Source: CAZVWQ01 sp964631275 (GTDB taxonomy: Bacteria > Patescibacteriota > JACMRA01). Taken from it: 7,629 nucleotides of DNA. The stretch lies in assembly GCA_964631275.1 (NCBI GenBank), contig CAZVWQ010000038.1, positions 1 to 7,629 of the forward strand. The letters are read 5' to 3'. Below the pieces are notes generated by a model. That model was not told the origin of the DNA. It saw only the letters and a program-made list of their open reading frames with translations, and searched no databases. A program made the position numbers and the translations under genes. Shown here piece after piece: positions 1 through 5,472 of the stretch (positions are counted from its first letter, which is position 1; each line of letters starts with the position of its first letter).

Positions 1-1
1 A

Positions 2-28
2 ATCAAGTATTTATGGTATTTACTTGAT
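2..28. repeat. 8-bp inverted repeat at the left edge
   Basis: ATCAAGTA (2-9) is exactly complementary to TACTTGAT (21-28), with an 11-base loop. No T-run follows on the plus strand, so it is not a canonical terminator. It could be the tail of a transcript from a gene left of the window or a regulatory palindrome upstream of rnpB. A second, G-rich hairpin with a bulge (44-51 with 60-71) lies between it and the rnpB promoter. No gene is visible in 1-127. Confidence 0.3.
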
Positions 29-91
29 ACTAGTTAAAACTTTGGGGGTGTAAGCACAAACACCACTTCCCCTTCTCTGCATGGTAGTATC

Positions 92-121
92 TTGACCAAA
101 TTGTAAATAAAAAATTACTAT
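92..121 (+). promoter_or_regulatory. sigma70-type promoter of rnpB
   Basis: TTGACC (92-97) matches the -35 consensus at five of six positions. An 18-base spacer separates it from TACTAT (116-121), which keeps the important A2 and T6 of a -10 box. A start 7 bases after the -10 falls at about 128, which is where the P1 helix of the RNase P RNA begins. The agreement of promoter geometry and RNA 5' end is the main support. Confidence 0.6.
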
Positions 122-127
122 AAGATT

Positions 128-507
128 ATAGGCTGGTCGGACGATAAACCTTAGATGAAATAATTCTAGGGAGGAAAGTCGGGACACCAAAAAGCCATTT
201 TAGGTTTTTAAGTAGATGGCGGGCTAGTAATCCGCCGGGTGCAAGCCTAGGGAGCGAGTTATAATCGCTGAAAAGTGCAACAGAAAATATACCGCAATAC
301 TTGTTGTAAGGTTGAAATCGTGAGGTAAGAGCTTCACGCAGAAAGGCAGGTAACTGTCTCTGTGGCAAACCCCATCTGGTGCAAGTGCAAGAAAGGTAGC
401 ACGCATAGACAAATTATCGTCTCCATAATTAGTTGAATCTGGGAGAGTCAACTCAGTGACCAGATGCTAATTGTGCTAGACAGAATCCCGCTTATAGACC
501 AGCCTAA
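128..507 (+). ncRNA. rnpB: RNase P RNA (bacterial type A-like)
   Basis: This is the catalytic RNA of ribonuclease P, which removes 5' leaders from pre-tRNAs. The ends pair as helix P1: 129-138 (TAGGCTGGTC) with 497-506 (GACCAGCCTA). All conserved cores are present in order: GAGGAAAGTC (CR-I, 171-180), GTGCAACAGAAAATATACCGC-like CR-II/III (about 275-295), TGAGGTAAGAGCTTCA (CR-IV, 321-336) and ACAGAATCCCGCTTATAGACC-like CR-V (about 480-500). A short P15 (385-388 with 399-402) closes a 10-base L15 loop carrying GGT (395-397), the triplet that pairs with the tRNA 3' CCA. The long P16/P17 arm seen in E. coli appears absent. A P18-like hairpin is at 437-442/460-465. It is about 380 nt long, has its own promoter and is convergent with murT. 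Minus-strand open frames overlapping it are shadows. Confidence 0.96.
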
Positions 508-527
508 AACTATACTCAAATCAATCC

Positions 528-549
528 AAATTAAGACTTTTTTAATTTT
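528..549 (+). terminator. weak AT-only hairpin after rnpB
   Basis: AAATTAA (528-534) pairs with TTAATTT (542-548) around a 7-base loop. It is followed by a T, then a T-rich stretch about 10 bases further on. It sits 21 bases past the P1 helix, in the short gap between the convergent rnpB and murT. There is no G+C in the stem, so its strength as a terminator is doubtful. No better candidate is visible for either gene in 508-604. Confidence 0.25.
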
Positions 550-580
550 CAAATATTTCTTTTTGATGTTTGATTTAGAC

Positions 581-597
581 TTATACTCTTTGGACTA
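581..597. repeat. 17-base direct repeat, copy 1 (flanks murT)
   Basis: TTATACTCTTTGGACTA here matches TTATAATCTTTGGACTA at 2113-2129 in 16 of 17 positions, in the same orientation. The two copies bracket murT, one just past its stop and one about 105 bases before its start. Function is unknown and chance is possible in AT-rich DNA. Confidence 0.35.
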
Positions 598-604
598 ATT
601 ACTC

Positions 605-2008
605 CTAGAAACCATCTGAAGAAATATCTTTTATTGTAGTTTTTTTACTTAAAATTGAACGAATATTAAGAGTAGCAGTATAAGTTGCTAAAATAATATA
701 GTCTTTGTGTGAAATTTCAATTTTTTCTATCAGTTTGTCGAAACTATCATAATTTTGGCTGGGTTTTACATCAGCTTTAGCATATTGAAGCCTAAGTAAC
801 ATGTCCATACCTCTAGTTCCTGAAGTGATTAACTCATTTATACTTTGATTTTCAATAAAGCTTTCGATATCAACATCCCATAACCAAGATACATCCCTAC
901 CGTCAGCAATTTTGTCATTAATAGCGATAGCTAGATTAACACTTTTATTTTCGAAGTCATGTTGGATTAATTTAAGTACCTGGTCAAAACCAGCTGGATT
1001 CTTGATCAAAAAGATAGCTAATTCTGTAGAATCATTAAGGCTGATTCTTTCTCCTCTACCAAATACTGGTTCAAAAGTATTCAAAGCCGAAAGTGCTTTT
1101 TCTTGAAAAAACTCATAGCCTATAATTAGGGCTACTAAAGTATTATAGATATTATAACTACCAGGCAAAAGAGTTTCAACTAGGTATTCCTTGTCGTTAT
1201 CAAATTTGATAGTAAAGCTAGATTTTAATTTTTTAGAGATTATATTAGAGGCCAAATAGAATTCGTCAGGTAAAGAGTTAACTTGACTGGATTGTTCGTA
1301 CATTGGCTTGTCTATTTCATCAAGCTCCAAGCCAAAACCAATCGAATAAAAATCATATCTATCTAAGAGACCAAGTAGTTTTTTATCGTCGTAATTGAGA
1401 TACACTTTTATTAGGTCTGATTTTTTTGTTTTAGGCTTGTTTTTTGCTTTTCGTCTTTCAAAGAATTCAAAATCTTGAGTAACAAGGTTAGATTCACTAC
1501 TAACTACTTCTTTAGTTTTTAGATTCATGTTCCTAAGAGTTTGACTAAAGTAGCTGAAGGTTTTGTCAACTTCTCCATAAGCATCTAACTGATCTCTAAA
1601 AATATTAGTAAGGATTAATTTAGTTGGGGTTATATATCTTGTTAAGATTGGCAAACTAGCCTCTTCAACTTCTAGTATACAAATTTTACTTTTGTGTCTT
1701 CCGACAAAATTAAGATCTAAAAGCAAGCTAGAAGCAAGGCCCCGTAGGATGTTGGCCCCACCTCTATTAGTGCAAACTCGGTAATGATTTTTTTCAAAAA
1801 TATGAACCAAAGCTGCTCTAGTTGTGGTTTTACCGTTAGTTCCGCTAATTAGAATAATTTCTTTAAATCCTTTAAATAAACCCCAAAACTGATTACGAAA
1901 GTATTTTTCTATAATTAATCCAGGTAAACTAGTACCGCTGCCTTTACCTAGTATTCGACTAGAAAAGTATAAAATTTTGGCTAATATTGAAAGTAAAAGA
2001 AGGATCAT
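605..2008 (-). CDS. murT: MurT-type Mur ligase / lipid II isoglutaminyl synthase subunit
   Basis: MurT with the glutaminase GatD amidates the alpha-carboxyl of D-Glu in lipid II. Of 467 residues, the N-terminus matches the family (GTSLPG at 25-30). The ATP-binding loop is GTNGKTTT (56-63), followed by NRGGAN (81-86), the EVEEASLP acidic motif (113-120) and TNIFRDQLDAYGE (134-146). The C-terminal DUF1727 part has KNPAGFDQVL (336-345), ADGRDVSWLWDVD (368-380) and SGTRGMDMLLRLQYA (396-410). Asp372 aligns with the MurT aspartate reported to complete the GatD catalytic triad. The only cysteines are C79 and C110, so the Cys4 zinc ribbon usual around residues 200-260 is missing. That region is Lys-rich, then poorly conserved. 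No gatD lies downstream: the next gene is convergent rnpB. No Shine-Dalgarno precedes the ATG. The family call is firm; partner and activity are inferred. Confidence 0.93.
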   Translation of the reverse strand: MILLLLSILAKILYFSSRILGKGSGTSLPGLIIEKYFRNQFWGLFKGFKEIILISGTNGKTTTRAALVHIFEKNHYRVCTNRGGANILRGLASSLLLDLNFVGRHKSKICILEVEEASLPILTRYITPTKLILTNIFRDQLDAYGEVDKTFSYFSQTLRNMNLKTKEVVSSESNLVTQDFEFFERRKAKNKPKTKKSDLIKVYLNYDDKKLLGLLDRYDFYSIGFGLELDEIDKPMYEQSSQVNSLPDEFYLASNIISKKLKSSFTIKFDNDKEYLVETLLPGSYNIYNTLVALIIGYEFFQEKALSALNTFEPVFGRGERISLNDSTELAIFLIKNPAGFDQVLKLIQHDFENKSVNLAIAINDKIADGRDVSWLWDVDIESFIENQSINELITSGTRGMDMLLRLQYAKADVKPSQNYDSFDKLIEKIEISHKDYIILATYTATLNIRSILSKKTTIKDISSDGF

Positions 2009-2015
2009 TAAAAAT

Positions 2016-2021
2016 ATAATA
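2016..2021 (-). promoter_or_regulatory. -10-like TATTAT directly before murT
   Basis: Read on the minus strand, TATTAT is followed by 7 bases and then the murT ATG. Transcription would begin at or next to the A of ATG, giving a leaderless mRNA. No clear -35 hexamer is visible at 16-18 bases. TATTAT is common by chance in DNA this AT-rich. The support is that similar boxes sit 4-9 bases before the other starts. Confidence 0.35.
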
Positions 2022-2112
2022 TTACAAAACTTAAATTTATTTACAGATTTAATAGCAAAAAATAGATTTATTATTATTTAAAATAAATTAATCATATGAT
2101 TAAGAACATAGC

Positions 2113-2129
2113 TTATAATCTTTGGACTA
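2113..2129. repeat. 17-base direct repeat, copy 2 (flanks murT)
   Basis: TTATAATCTTTGGACTA matches 581-597 in 16 of 17 positions, same orientation. It lies about 105 bases upstream of the murT start and 12 bases left of the MRLVKN-type repeat at 2141. Role unknown. Confidence 0.35.
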
Positions 2130-2139
2130 GCCATTGATG

Positions 2140-2159
2140 GTATGAGACTTGTTAAGAAT
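2140..2159 (+). repeat. interspersed 18/19-base repeat, copy 1, with a 15-codon frame
   Basis: TATGAGACTTGTTAAGAAT is identical at 18 of 19 positions to the copy at 4004-4022. From its ATG (2142) a plus-strand frame runs 15 codons to TAA (2187-2189), reading MRLVKN and then a hydrophobic tail. The copy at 4005 also begins MRLVKN and is also 15 codons long. Read on the minus strand, each copy lies 125-132 bases upstream of a gene start (murT, sortase), so it could equally be a regulatory element of those genes. Confidence 0.4.
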
Positions 2160-2798
2160 TTTATAATAGTTTTTCTAATTTTTTTTTAAATAGTTATTTT
2201 TTTACTTAAATAAAACAAAAGTAGCATTTTTTATTTTAGCACTTTTTTTATAAAACTTTTTATAAAACAAATAAAAATAGAGAATTTTGTAATATGCAAT
2301 ATCAATTTTCTACAAAACTTTATAGCAATTTATACTCAATTTACTTCCAAAATTTACATTTTTTAATGCTTATAAAAACCTAGTTTAGTTTTAATTAAAA
2401 AGCCTATTCTTAATCTAAAAGTAAAACTTAGCGCAAACCTAAGTATACTTGAAATTTAATAATTAATCAAAGCTTTCGCAAAAAATCAATTTTGCTACTA
2501 AATAGTAAGGATTTTATCGTGAAACTTACTATATTTAGTATTTTTCTTAAAAAACTAGAGAATTTTGTAAAACTTGATGTTCAAAAATTGTAGTGTTTGT
2601 TTTATGACAAGTTATATAAGCAAAATTAATAAGAAACTTCTTACCTAGATGCTTTAAAGAAAAAAATTTATTGTATTTTTTACAAATCTATTGATTTTAG
2701 GGTGGTTCTTAGAGTGACAAATAAAAAATTAGATTAAGGCAAGATACAACTAAAACAATATGAAATAAATAGATTCTACAAAAGTTGGCAAGGTTAGA

Positions 2799-2819
2799 AT
2801 AAAATTTACTAAAATTTAT
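2799..2819 (-). other. AT hairpin in the 3' region of the sortase-like gene
   Basis: ATAAAATTT (2799-2807) pairs with AAAATTTAT (2811-2819) with one mismatch and a 3-base loop, 16 bases past the stop codon. A TAG/CTA pair may extend the stem. No T-run follows on the minus strand. It may stabilise or end the transcript weakly; it is not a clear terminator. Confidence 0.25.
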
Positions 2820-2834
2820 CTCTAAATAAGCTGG

Positions 2835-3878
2835 TTATTCAATAACTAGCTCCCCTCTAGTTAACCATCTATGTGTTGCTTGTAGCTTACCATCTTTATA
2901 GCCTAAGATAGATGTTTGTAGAGTTACTACTCTTTTGTCTTCGTAATTTTTGTAAGCCTCAGAGACGTCTTCAGCAGCAATTTTGAGAGTTTCAAAAACT
3001 TTGAATTTTAGCTCTCTACCATAGCGATCATAAATTATAAACTCTTCTCCAGCCTGACTTTTTTCTTGGATTGGAGCAAACACTCTGTTATAAGGACTTT
3101 GTATAAAAGAATAATTACTACTATGACCAATGATGTAACTATTACCAACTTCACCTGGCTGAGGAGTATAGGCTAAATGTACAATACCTTGCTCTAGTTT
3201 TTTTTGTACTGGGCTATTAATATCGCTGGTATCTATAGGTTTACTAAAATTAAAAGTTCCATCCTCTCTTTTTTCAAATAAATCTTCAAAAGCAGTGTAG
3301 ATTATTGGGGCTTTGATTTTATATTTATCATAATTTAGGATACTTCTTCTATTAGAAGGAGAATTTTCAGGAGCTGGTATTAGGTTATTTAAAGGAATAT
3401 TTTCTGGCTCAGGAATAACTTTACCAGTTTGAATTTTTTCTTTTATCTCTTCTTCCTGTTTATCAGTGGTAATTACTGGAGAGCCAATATCTTGAAATGG
3501 TAATGAAGAAATAAAACCTAAATCAATACCCGCACTTCGTAATTCTTCAGTAATAATTTTTCCATTTTTATCATAGATTGTAATTTCTCCTTGAGAGTAA
3601 ATAATCTTATCTGGTATGGGCTGACTAGTGATTGGATCTGGGATAACATTTTCTAGACCAAGGTTAACTCTTTCGATTCGACTAGCTAGAATGTTTTTGT
3701 CAGTTATCTTATAACCAAGACCTTCCACAGCTACATTTTCTGGAATATTCATATCAGCTGCATAAAACAAAATTGGAGATACAATAAAAACTACAATTAA
3801 AGCATACATCCTATATCGTAAATTCCAAAAAAATCTGATCCTGCTTTTTCGATGCCTAGGTGCTGTTACTGTCGTCAT
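2835..3878 (-). CDS. membrane-anchored sortase-family protein, catalytic Cys replaced by Ser
   Basis: Sortases are extracytoplasmic transpeptidases that attach or link surface proteins. This 347-residue protein has a basic N-terminus, one membrane segment (about 24-40, a signal anchor), an unassigned region (41-150), a Pro/Asn-rich linker (about 153-176) and a C-terminal sortase barrel (about 188-347). The His motif is GNSYIIGHSSNY with His252. The Arg motif is THRWLTRGEL with Arg337, in the position of the catalytic Arg of HRLLVRG-type sortases. The TLxTC motif reads TLQTS: Ser323 (TCT, 2910-2912) stands where the nucleophile Cys belongs, and no cysteine occurs in the whole protein. It is therefore a catalytically dead paralogue, an unusual serine enzyme, or a one-base sequence error (TGT to TCT). 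The neighbours are not co-transcribed partners. The ATG at 3878 has no Shine-Dalgarno. Confidence 0.88.
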   Translation of the reverse strand: MTTVTAPRHRKSRIRFFWNLRYRMYALIVVFIVSPILFYAADMNIPENVAVEGLGYKITDKNILASRIERVNLGLENVIPDPITSQPIPDKIIYSQGEITIYDKNGKIITEELRSAGIDLGFISSLPFQDIGSPVITTDKQEEEIKEKIQTGKVIPEPENIPLNNLIPAPENSPSNRRSILNYDKYKIKAPIIYTAFEDLFEKREDGTFNFSKPIDTSDINSPVQKKLEQGIVHLAYTPQPGEVGNSYIIGHSSNYSFIQSPYNRVFAPIQEKSQAGEEFIIYDRYGRELKFKVFETLKIAAEDVSEAYKNYEDKRVVTLQTSILGYKDGKLQATHRWLTRGELVIE

Positions 3879-3887
3879 TGCAGTTAA

Positions 3888-3893
3888 ATAATA
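3888..3893 (-). promoter_or_regulatory. -10-like TATTAT before the sortase-like gene
   Basis: On the minus strand AAATATTAT ends 9 bases before the ATG. The same nine bases stand 4 bases before the rplK ATG. With a start 6-8 bases past the box the leader would be 1-3 nt. No convincing -35 is visible. Confidence 0.33.
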
Positions 3894-4002
3894 TTTATGG
3901 ATTTATTTTAATTTTGTATATTCTAAATTTTAGTTTATTTTTAATCTTTTCGCAAATCTTATGTTTATATTAACTTTTCTATATTTTTTTTAATTATTAA
4001 GG

Positions 4003-4022
4003 CTATGAGACTTGTTAAAAAT
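4003..4022 (+). repeat. interspersed 18/19-base repeat, copy 2, with a 15-codon frame
   Basis: TATGAGACTTGTTAAAAAT matches 2141-2159 at 18 of 19 positions. Its ATG (4005) opens a 15-codon frame ending at TAA 4050-4052, reading MRLVKNDLLMRSLLF. Seen from the minus strand it lies 125 bases upstream of the sortase-like start. Confidence 0.4.
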
Positions 4023-4143
4023 GATCTATTAATGAGAAGTTTGTTATTTTAAGAGCAAATATGGTTACGCAAATATTACATTATATGTTTCTGTATAGAG
4101 ATGAATTTATGGATAGTATTTTTTGAGTAATTTGGGAAAGTTG

Positions 4144-4149
4144 TATAAT
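4144..4149 (+). promoter_or_regulatory. perfect TATAAT box in front of a small frame
   Basis: TATAAT matches the -10 consensus exactly. Seventeen bases upstream is TTTTGA (4121-4126), a poor -35; TTGAGT (4123-4128) would give a 15-base spacer. An ATG follows 6 bases after the box (4156), the same geometry as ftsE (TAAAAT, 6 bases, ATG). Any transcript would run into the relic at 4156-4336. Confidence 0.4.
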
Positions 4150-4155
4150 AGATAC

Positions 4156-4336
4156 ATGCACAATTTAGATATTTTGTCTATCCTACTTGCTTTAAAACAA
4201 GCTTGTAGCTAATAATTTGTCTAAGCCTCAAGTGTTCAAGTTTGGGGCACTATATTCTTTATACCAGCTAATTGCCCGTTAAGAATTTACCTTAAATAAA
4301 AGAGTTATTTCTTATGAAGAGCTAAATTTTGGGTAA
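4156..4336 (+). pseudogene. possible broken small gene, unidentified
   Basis: I do not recognise this sequence. From the ATG a frame reads MHNLDILSILLALKQACS and stops at TAA (4210-4212). In the next frame, from about 4202, coding-like sequence continues: LVANNLSKPQVFKFGALYS, then a TAA at 4280-4282, then EFTLNKRVISYEELNFG, ending at TAA (4334-4336). One frameshift near 4200 and one nonsense change would turn this into a single product of about 60 residues. A leaderless start behind the TATAAT box supports a former gene. Against it: no family match, and chance frames are easy in such DNA. A hairpin (4225-4233 with 4240-4248, including G-U pairs) overlaps a second possible stem (4245-4249 with 4274-4278 region), so a structured RNA is an alternative reading. 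Confidence 0.25.
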
Positions 4337-4535
4337 TAGTAAACGGATTAAGTATAAGAGTAAAAATAGCTATTTTATGTTTTAAACTTTAGTCTTGCTC
4401 CGTAATTAAGAAAATAATCGATTTGCTCTTTTTATTTATGATAAAAAACTACTGATTTAACTAAAATAATAAATTTTTATTTCAAGAGAGGGCTAGTTAT
4501 TTTGAATTTATTTTGAGCTAAGACTATTGATTAAT

Positions 4536-4610
4536 TTGAGTATAAAGTTATGGTGTAATTTTGAGTATAAAGTTATGGTGTAATTTTGAGTATAAAGTTA
4601 TGGTGTAATT
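4536..4610. repeat. three perfect tandem copies of a 25-base unit
   Basis: The unit TTGAGTATAAAGTTATGGTG + TAATT occurs at 4536-4560, 4561-4585 and 4586-4610 with no mismatch. It lies about 330 bases downstream of the rplK stop. Its head, TTGAGTATAAA, recurs exactly on the minus strand at 2329-2339, and shorter GAGTATAA forms occur at 581-588 and 4844-4851 (minus) and about 4925 (GAGTATAG, plus). No DnaA box or origin signature accompanies it. Perfect identity implies recent expansion or active homogenisation. Confidence 0.9.
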
Positions 4611-4856
4611 TAAGAGATGAAAGAATATTTTTAACCAAGCTAAATCCTTATTTATCTTTTAGGAAGGATATCATAAATTAAAGCCTAAAATTGATAATTA
4701 CCTTGTCCTATAACTCAAATTTACAAAACTTTGACCCCCCTAAAATAGGCATTAATCAAAAGTAAAATTAGGTTTTGAAATATGATTATTTATCTAAGTC
4801 TAACCTAGAATTCCCATAAAAACCATTTGAATTTTTTACTAATTTATACTCATCGC

Positions 4857-4897
4857 AAAGCAAATTTTAGTTTTTTTTGAAGCTAAATTTCTGCTTT
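4857..4897. other. imperfect hairpin downstream of rplK
   Basis: AAAGCAAATTTTAG (4857-4870) pairs with CTAAATTTCTGCTTT (4883-4897), with one bulge and one mismatch, around a loop of T8 plus GAAG. It starts about 43 bases past the rplK stop in transcription order. No U-tract follows on the minus strand, so it is a 3'-UTR structure or weak terminator at most. Confidence 0.3.
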
Positions 4898-4939
4898 CAG
4901 TTAAATTATAATTTAGTTAGCATTTGAGTATAGACTATG

Positions 4940-5365
4940 TCACCCTTTTATTTTTACTCCCATACTTCTACATGTACCCATAACCATCTGACTAGCAGCT
5001 TGTATATCATAACAATTTAAATCTGGCATTTTCTTTTCGGCAATCTCTTTGATTTGATCGGTACTCAATTCACCAACTTTATCTTTAAGCGGATTACCTG
5101 CTCCTGACTGAATATTCAAAGTCTGTTTAACTAATTCAGCTACTGGCGGGGTCTTAATAACAAAATCAAAAGTCCTGTCTTCATAGATAGTTACGACCAC
5201 TGGAACCATACCAGTCATAGAACTAGTCTGATCATTAAATCCTTTACAAAATTCCATCAGATTAAGACCATAAGGACCTAAAGTAGAACCTACAGGAGGA
5301 GCAGGATTAGCGGCCCCTGCTTTAATTAACATCTTTACTACATTTTTTACCTTTTTATCAGCCAT
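4940..5365 (-). CDS. rplK: ribosomal protein L11
   Basis: L11 binds the GTPase-associated region of 23S rRNA and takes part in factor-dependent GTP hydrolysis and the stringent response. The 141-residue length is exactly that of bacterial L11. The N-terminal domain carries the proline-rich PAPPVG (21-26), GLNLMEFCKGFN (33-44) and YEDRTFDF (61-68). KTPP (71-74) leads into the RNA-binding C-terminal domain, with KMPDLN (112-117) and the L11 signature QMVMGTCRSMGVKI (126-139). The gene ends in TGA, which supports ordinary UGA termination. It stands alone: neither nusG upstream nor rplA downstream is in the window, and ftsE diverges from it. The ATG at 5365 gives the standard N-terminus. No Shine-Dalgarno precedes it; TATTAT lies only 4 bases upstream. 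Confidence 0.98.
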   Translation of the reverse strand: MADKKVKNVVKMLIKAGAANPAPPVGSTLGPYGLNLMEFCKGFNDQTSSMTGMVPVVVTIYEDRTFDFVIKTPPVAELVKQTLNIQSGAGNPLKDKVGELSTDQIKEIAEKKMPDLNCYDIQAASQMVMGTCRSMGVKIKG

Positions 5366-5472
5366 ATTGATAATATTTAATTTTAATTAATTTGATTAAA
5401 TCATCAATAACAAAAGTCTGTTTTTTAGTCTTGTCAAGAACTTTTTTTTTATTCATTACTTAAAATCATGCT
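5366..5472. promoter_or_regulatory. divergent rplK/ftsE promoter region with nested inverted repeats
   Basis: For rplK, minus-strand AAATATTAT ends 4 bases before the ATG (TATTAT at 5370-5375). For ftsE, TAAAAT (5461-5466) ends 6 bases before the ATG. Both would give leaderless or near-leaderless mRNAs. Nested inverted repeats surround the rplK box: ATTGAT (5366-5371) with ATCAAT (5403-5408), and ATTTAA (5375-5380) with TTAAAT (5396-5401). This could be an operator or a cruciform-prone site. TTGTCA (5431-5436) resembles a -35 but is 24 bases from the ftsE box, too far. Confidence 0.4.

Larger units (their letters stand above)
2009..2834. other. 826-base AT-rich intergenic region, no convincing gene
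   Basis: This lies between the murT start and the sortase-like stop, both on the minus strand. Stops are dense in all frames. The longest open stretch I followed is about 46 codons on the minus strand near 2550-2690; it has no ATG start and no recognisable motif. Structure that is visible: a 15-base exact direct repeat TAGAGAATTTTGTAA (2278-2292 and 2556-2570), an inverted pair TTTTGTA (2285-2291)/TACAAAA (2311-2317), one copy of TATGAGACTTGTTAA (2141-2155), and a 5-bp AT hairpin (2671-2685) with a T7 on its minus-strand 3' side. No tRNA or other known RNA was recognised. Confidence 0.6.
3879..4939. other. 1061-base intergenic region without an intact gene
   Basis: This is the largest gap in the window, between the sortase-like start and the rplK stop. 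It contains the second MRLVKN-type repeat (4003-4022), a perfect TATAAT box (4144-4149) with a possible broken small gene behind it (4156-4336), a 14-base perfect palindrome AAAATAGCTATTTT (4363-4376), three tandem 25-base units (4536-4610) and an imperfect hairpin with a T8 loop (4857-4897). rplA, which often follows rplK, is not here. No tRNA, rRNA or SRP RNA motif was found. Confidence 0.6.

Noticed and set aside
126..451. Two minus-strand open frames of 75-80 codons
   Set aside because: They lie wholly inside the RNase P RNA gene, whose conserved cores are on the plus strand, and show no protein motif.
912..1106. Plus-strand open frame of 64 codons
   Set aside because: It is antisense to the conserved C-terminal half of murT and has no family signal.
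2550..2690. Minus-strand open stretch of about 46 codons without ATG
   Set aside because: It has no start, no recognisable motif and a composition expected of AT-rich non-coding DNA.
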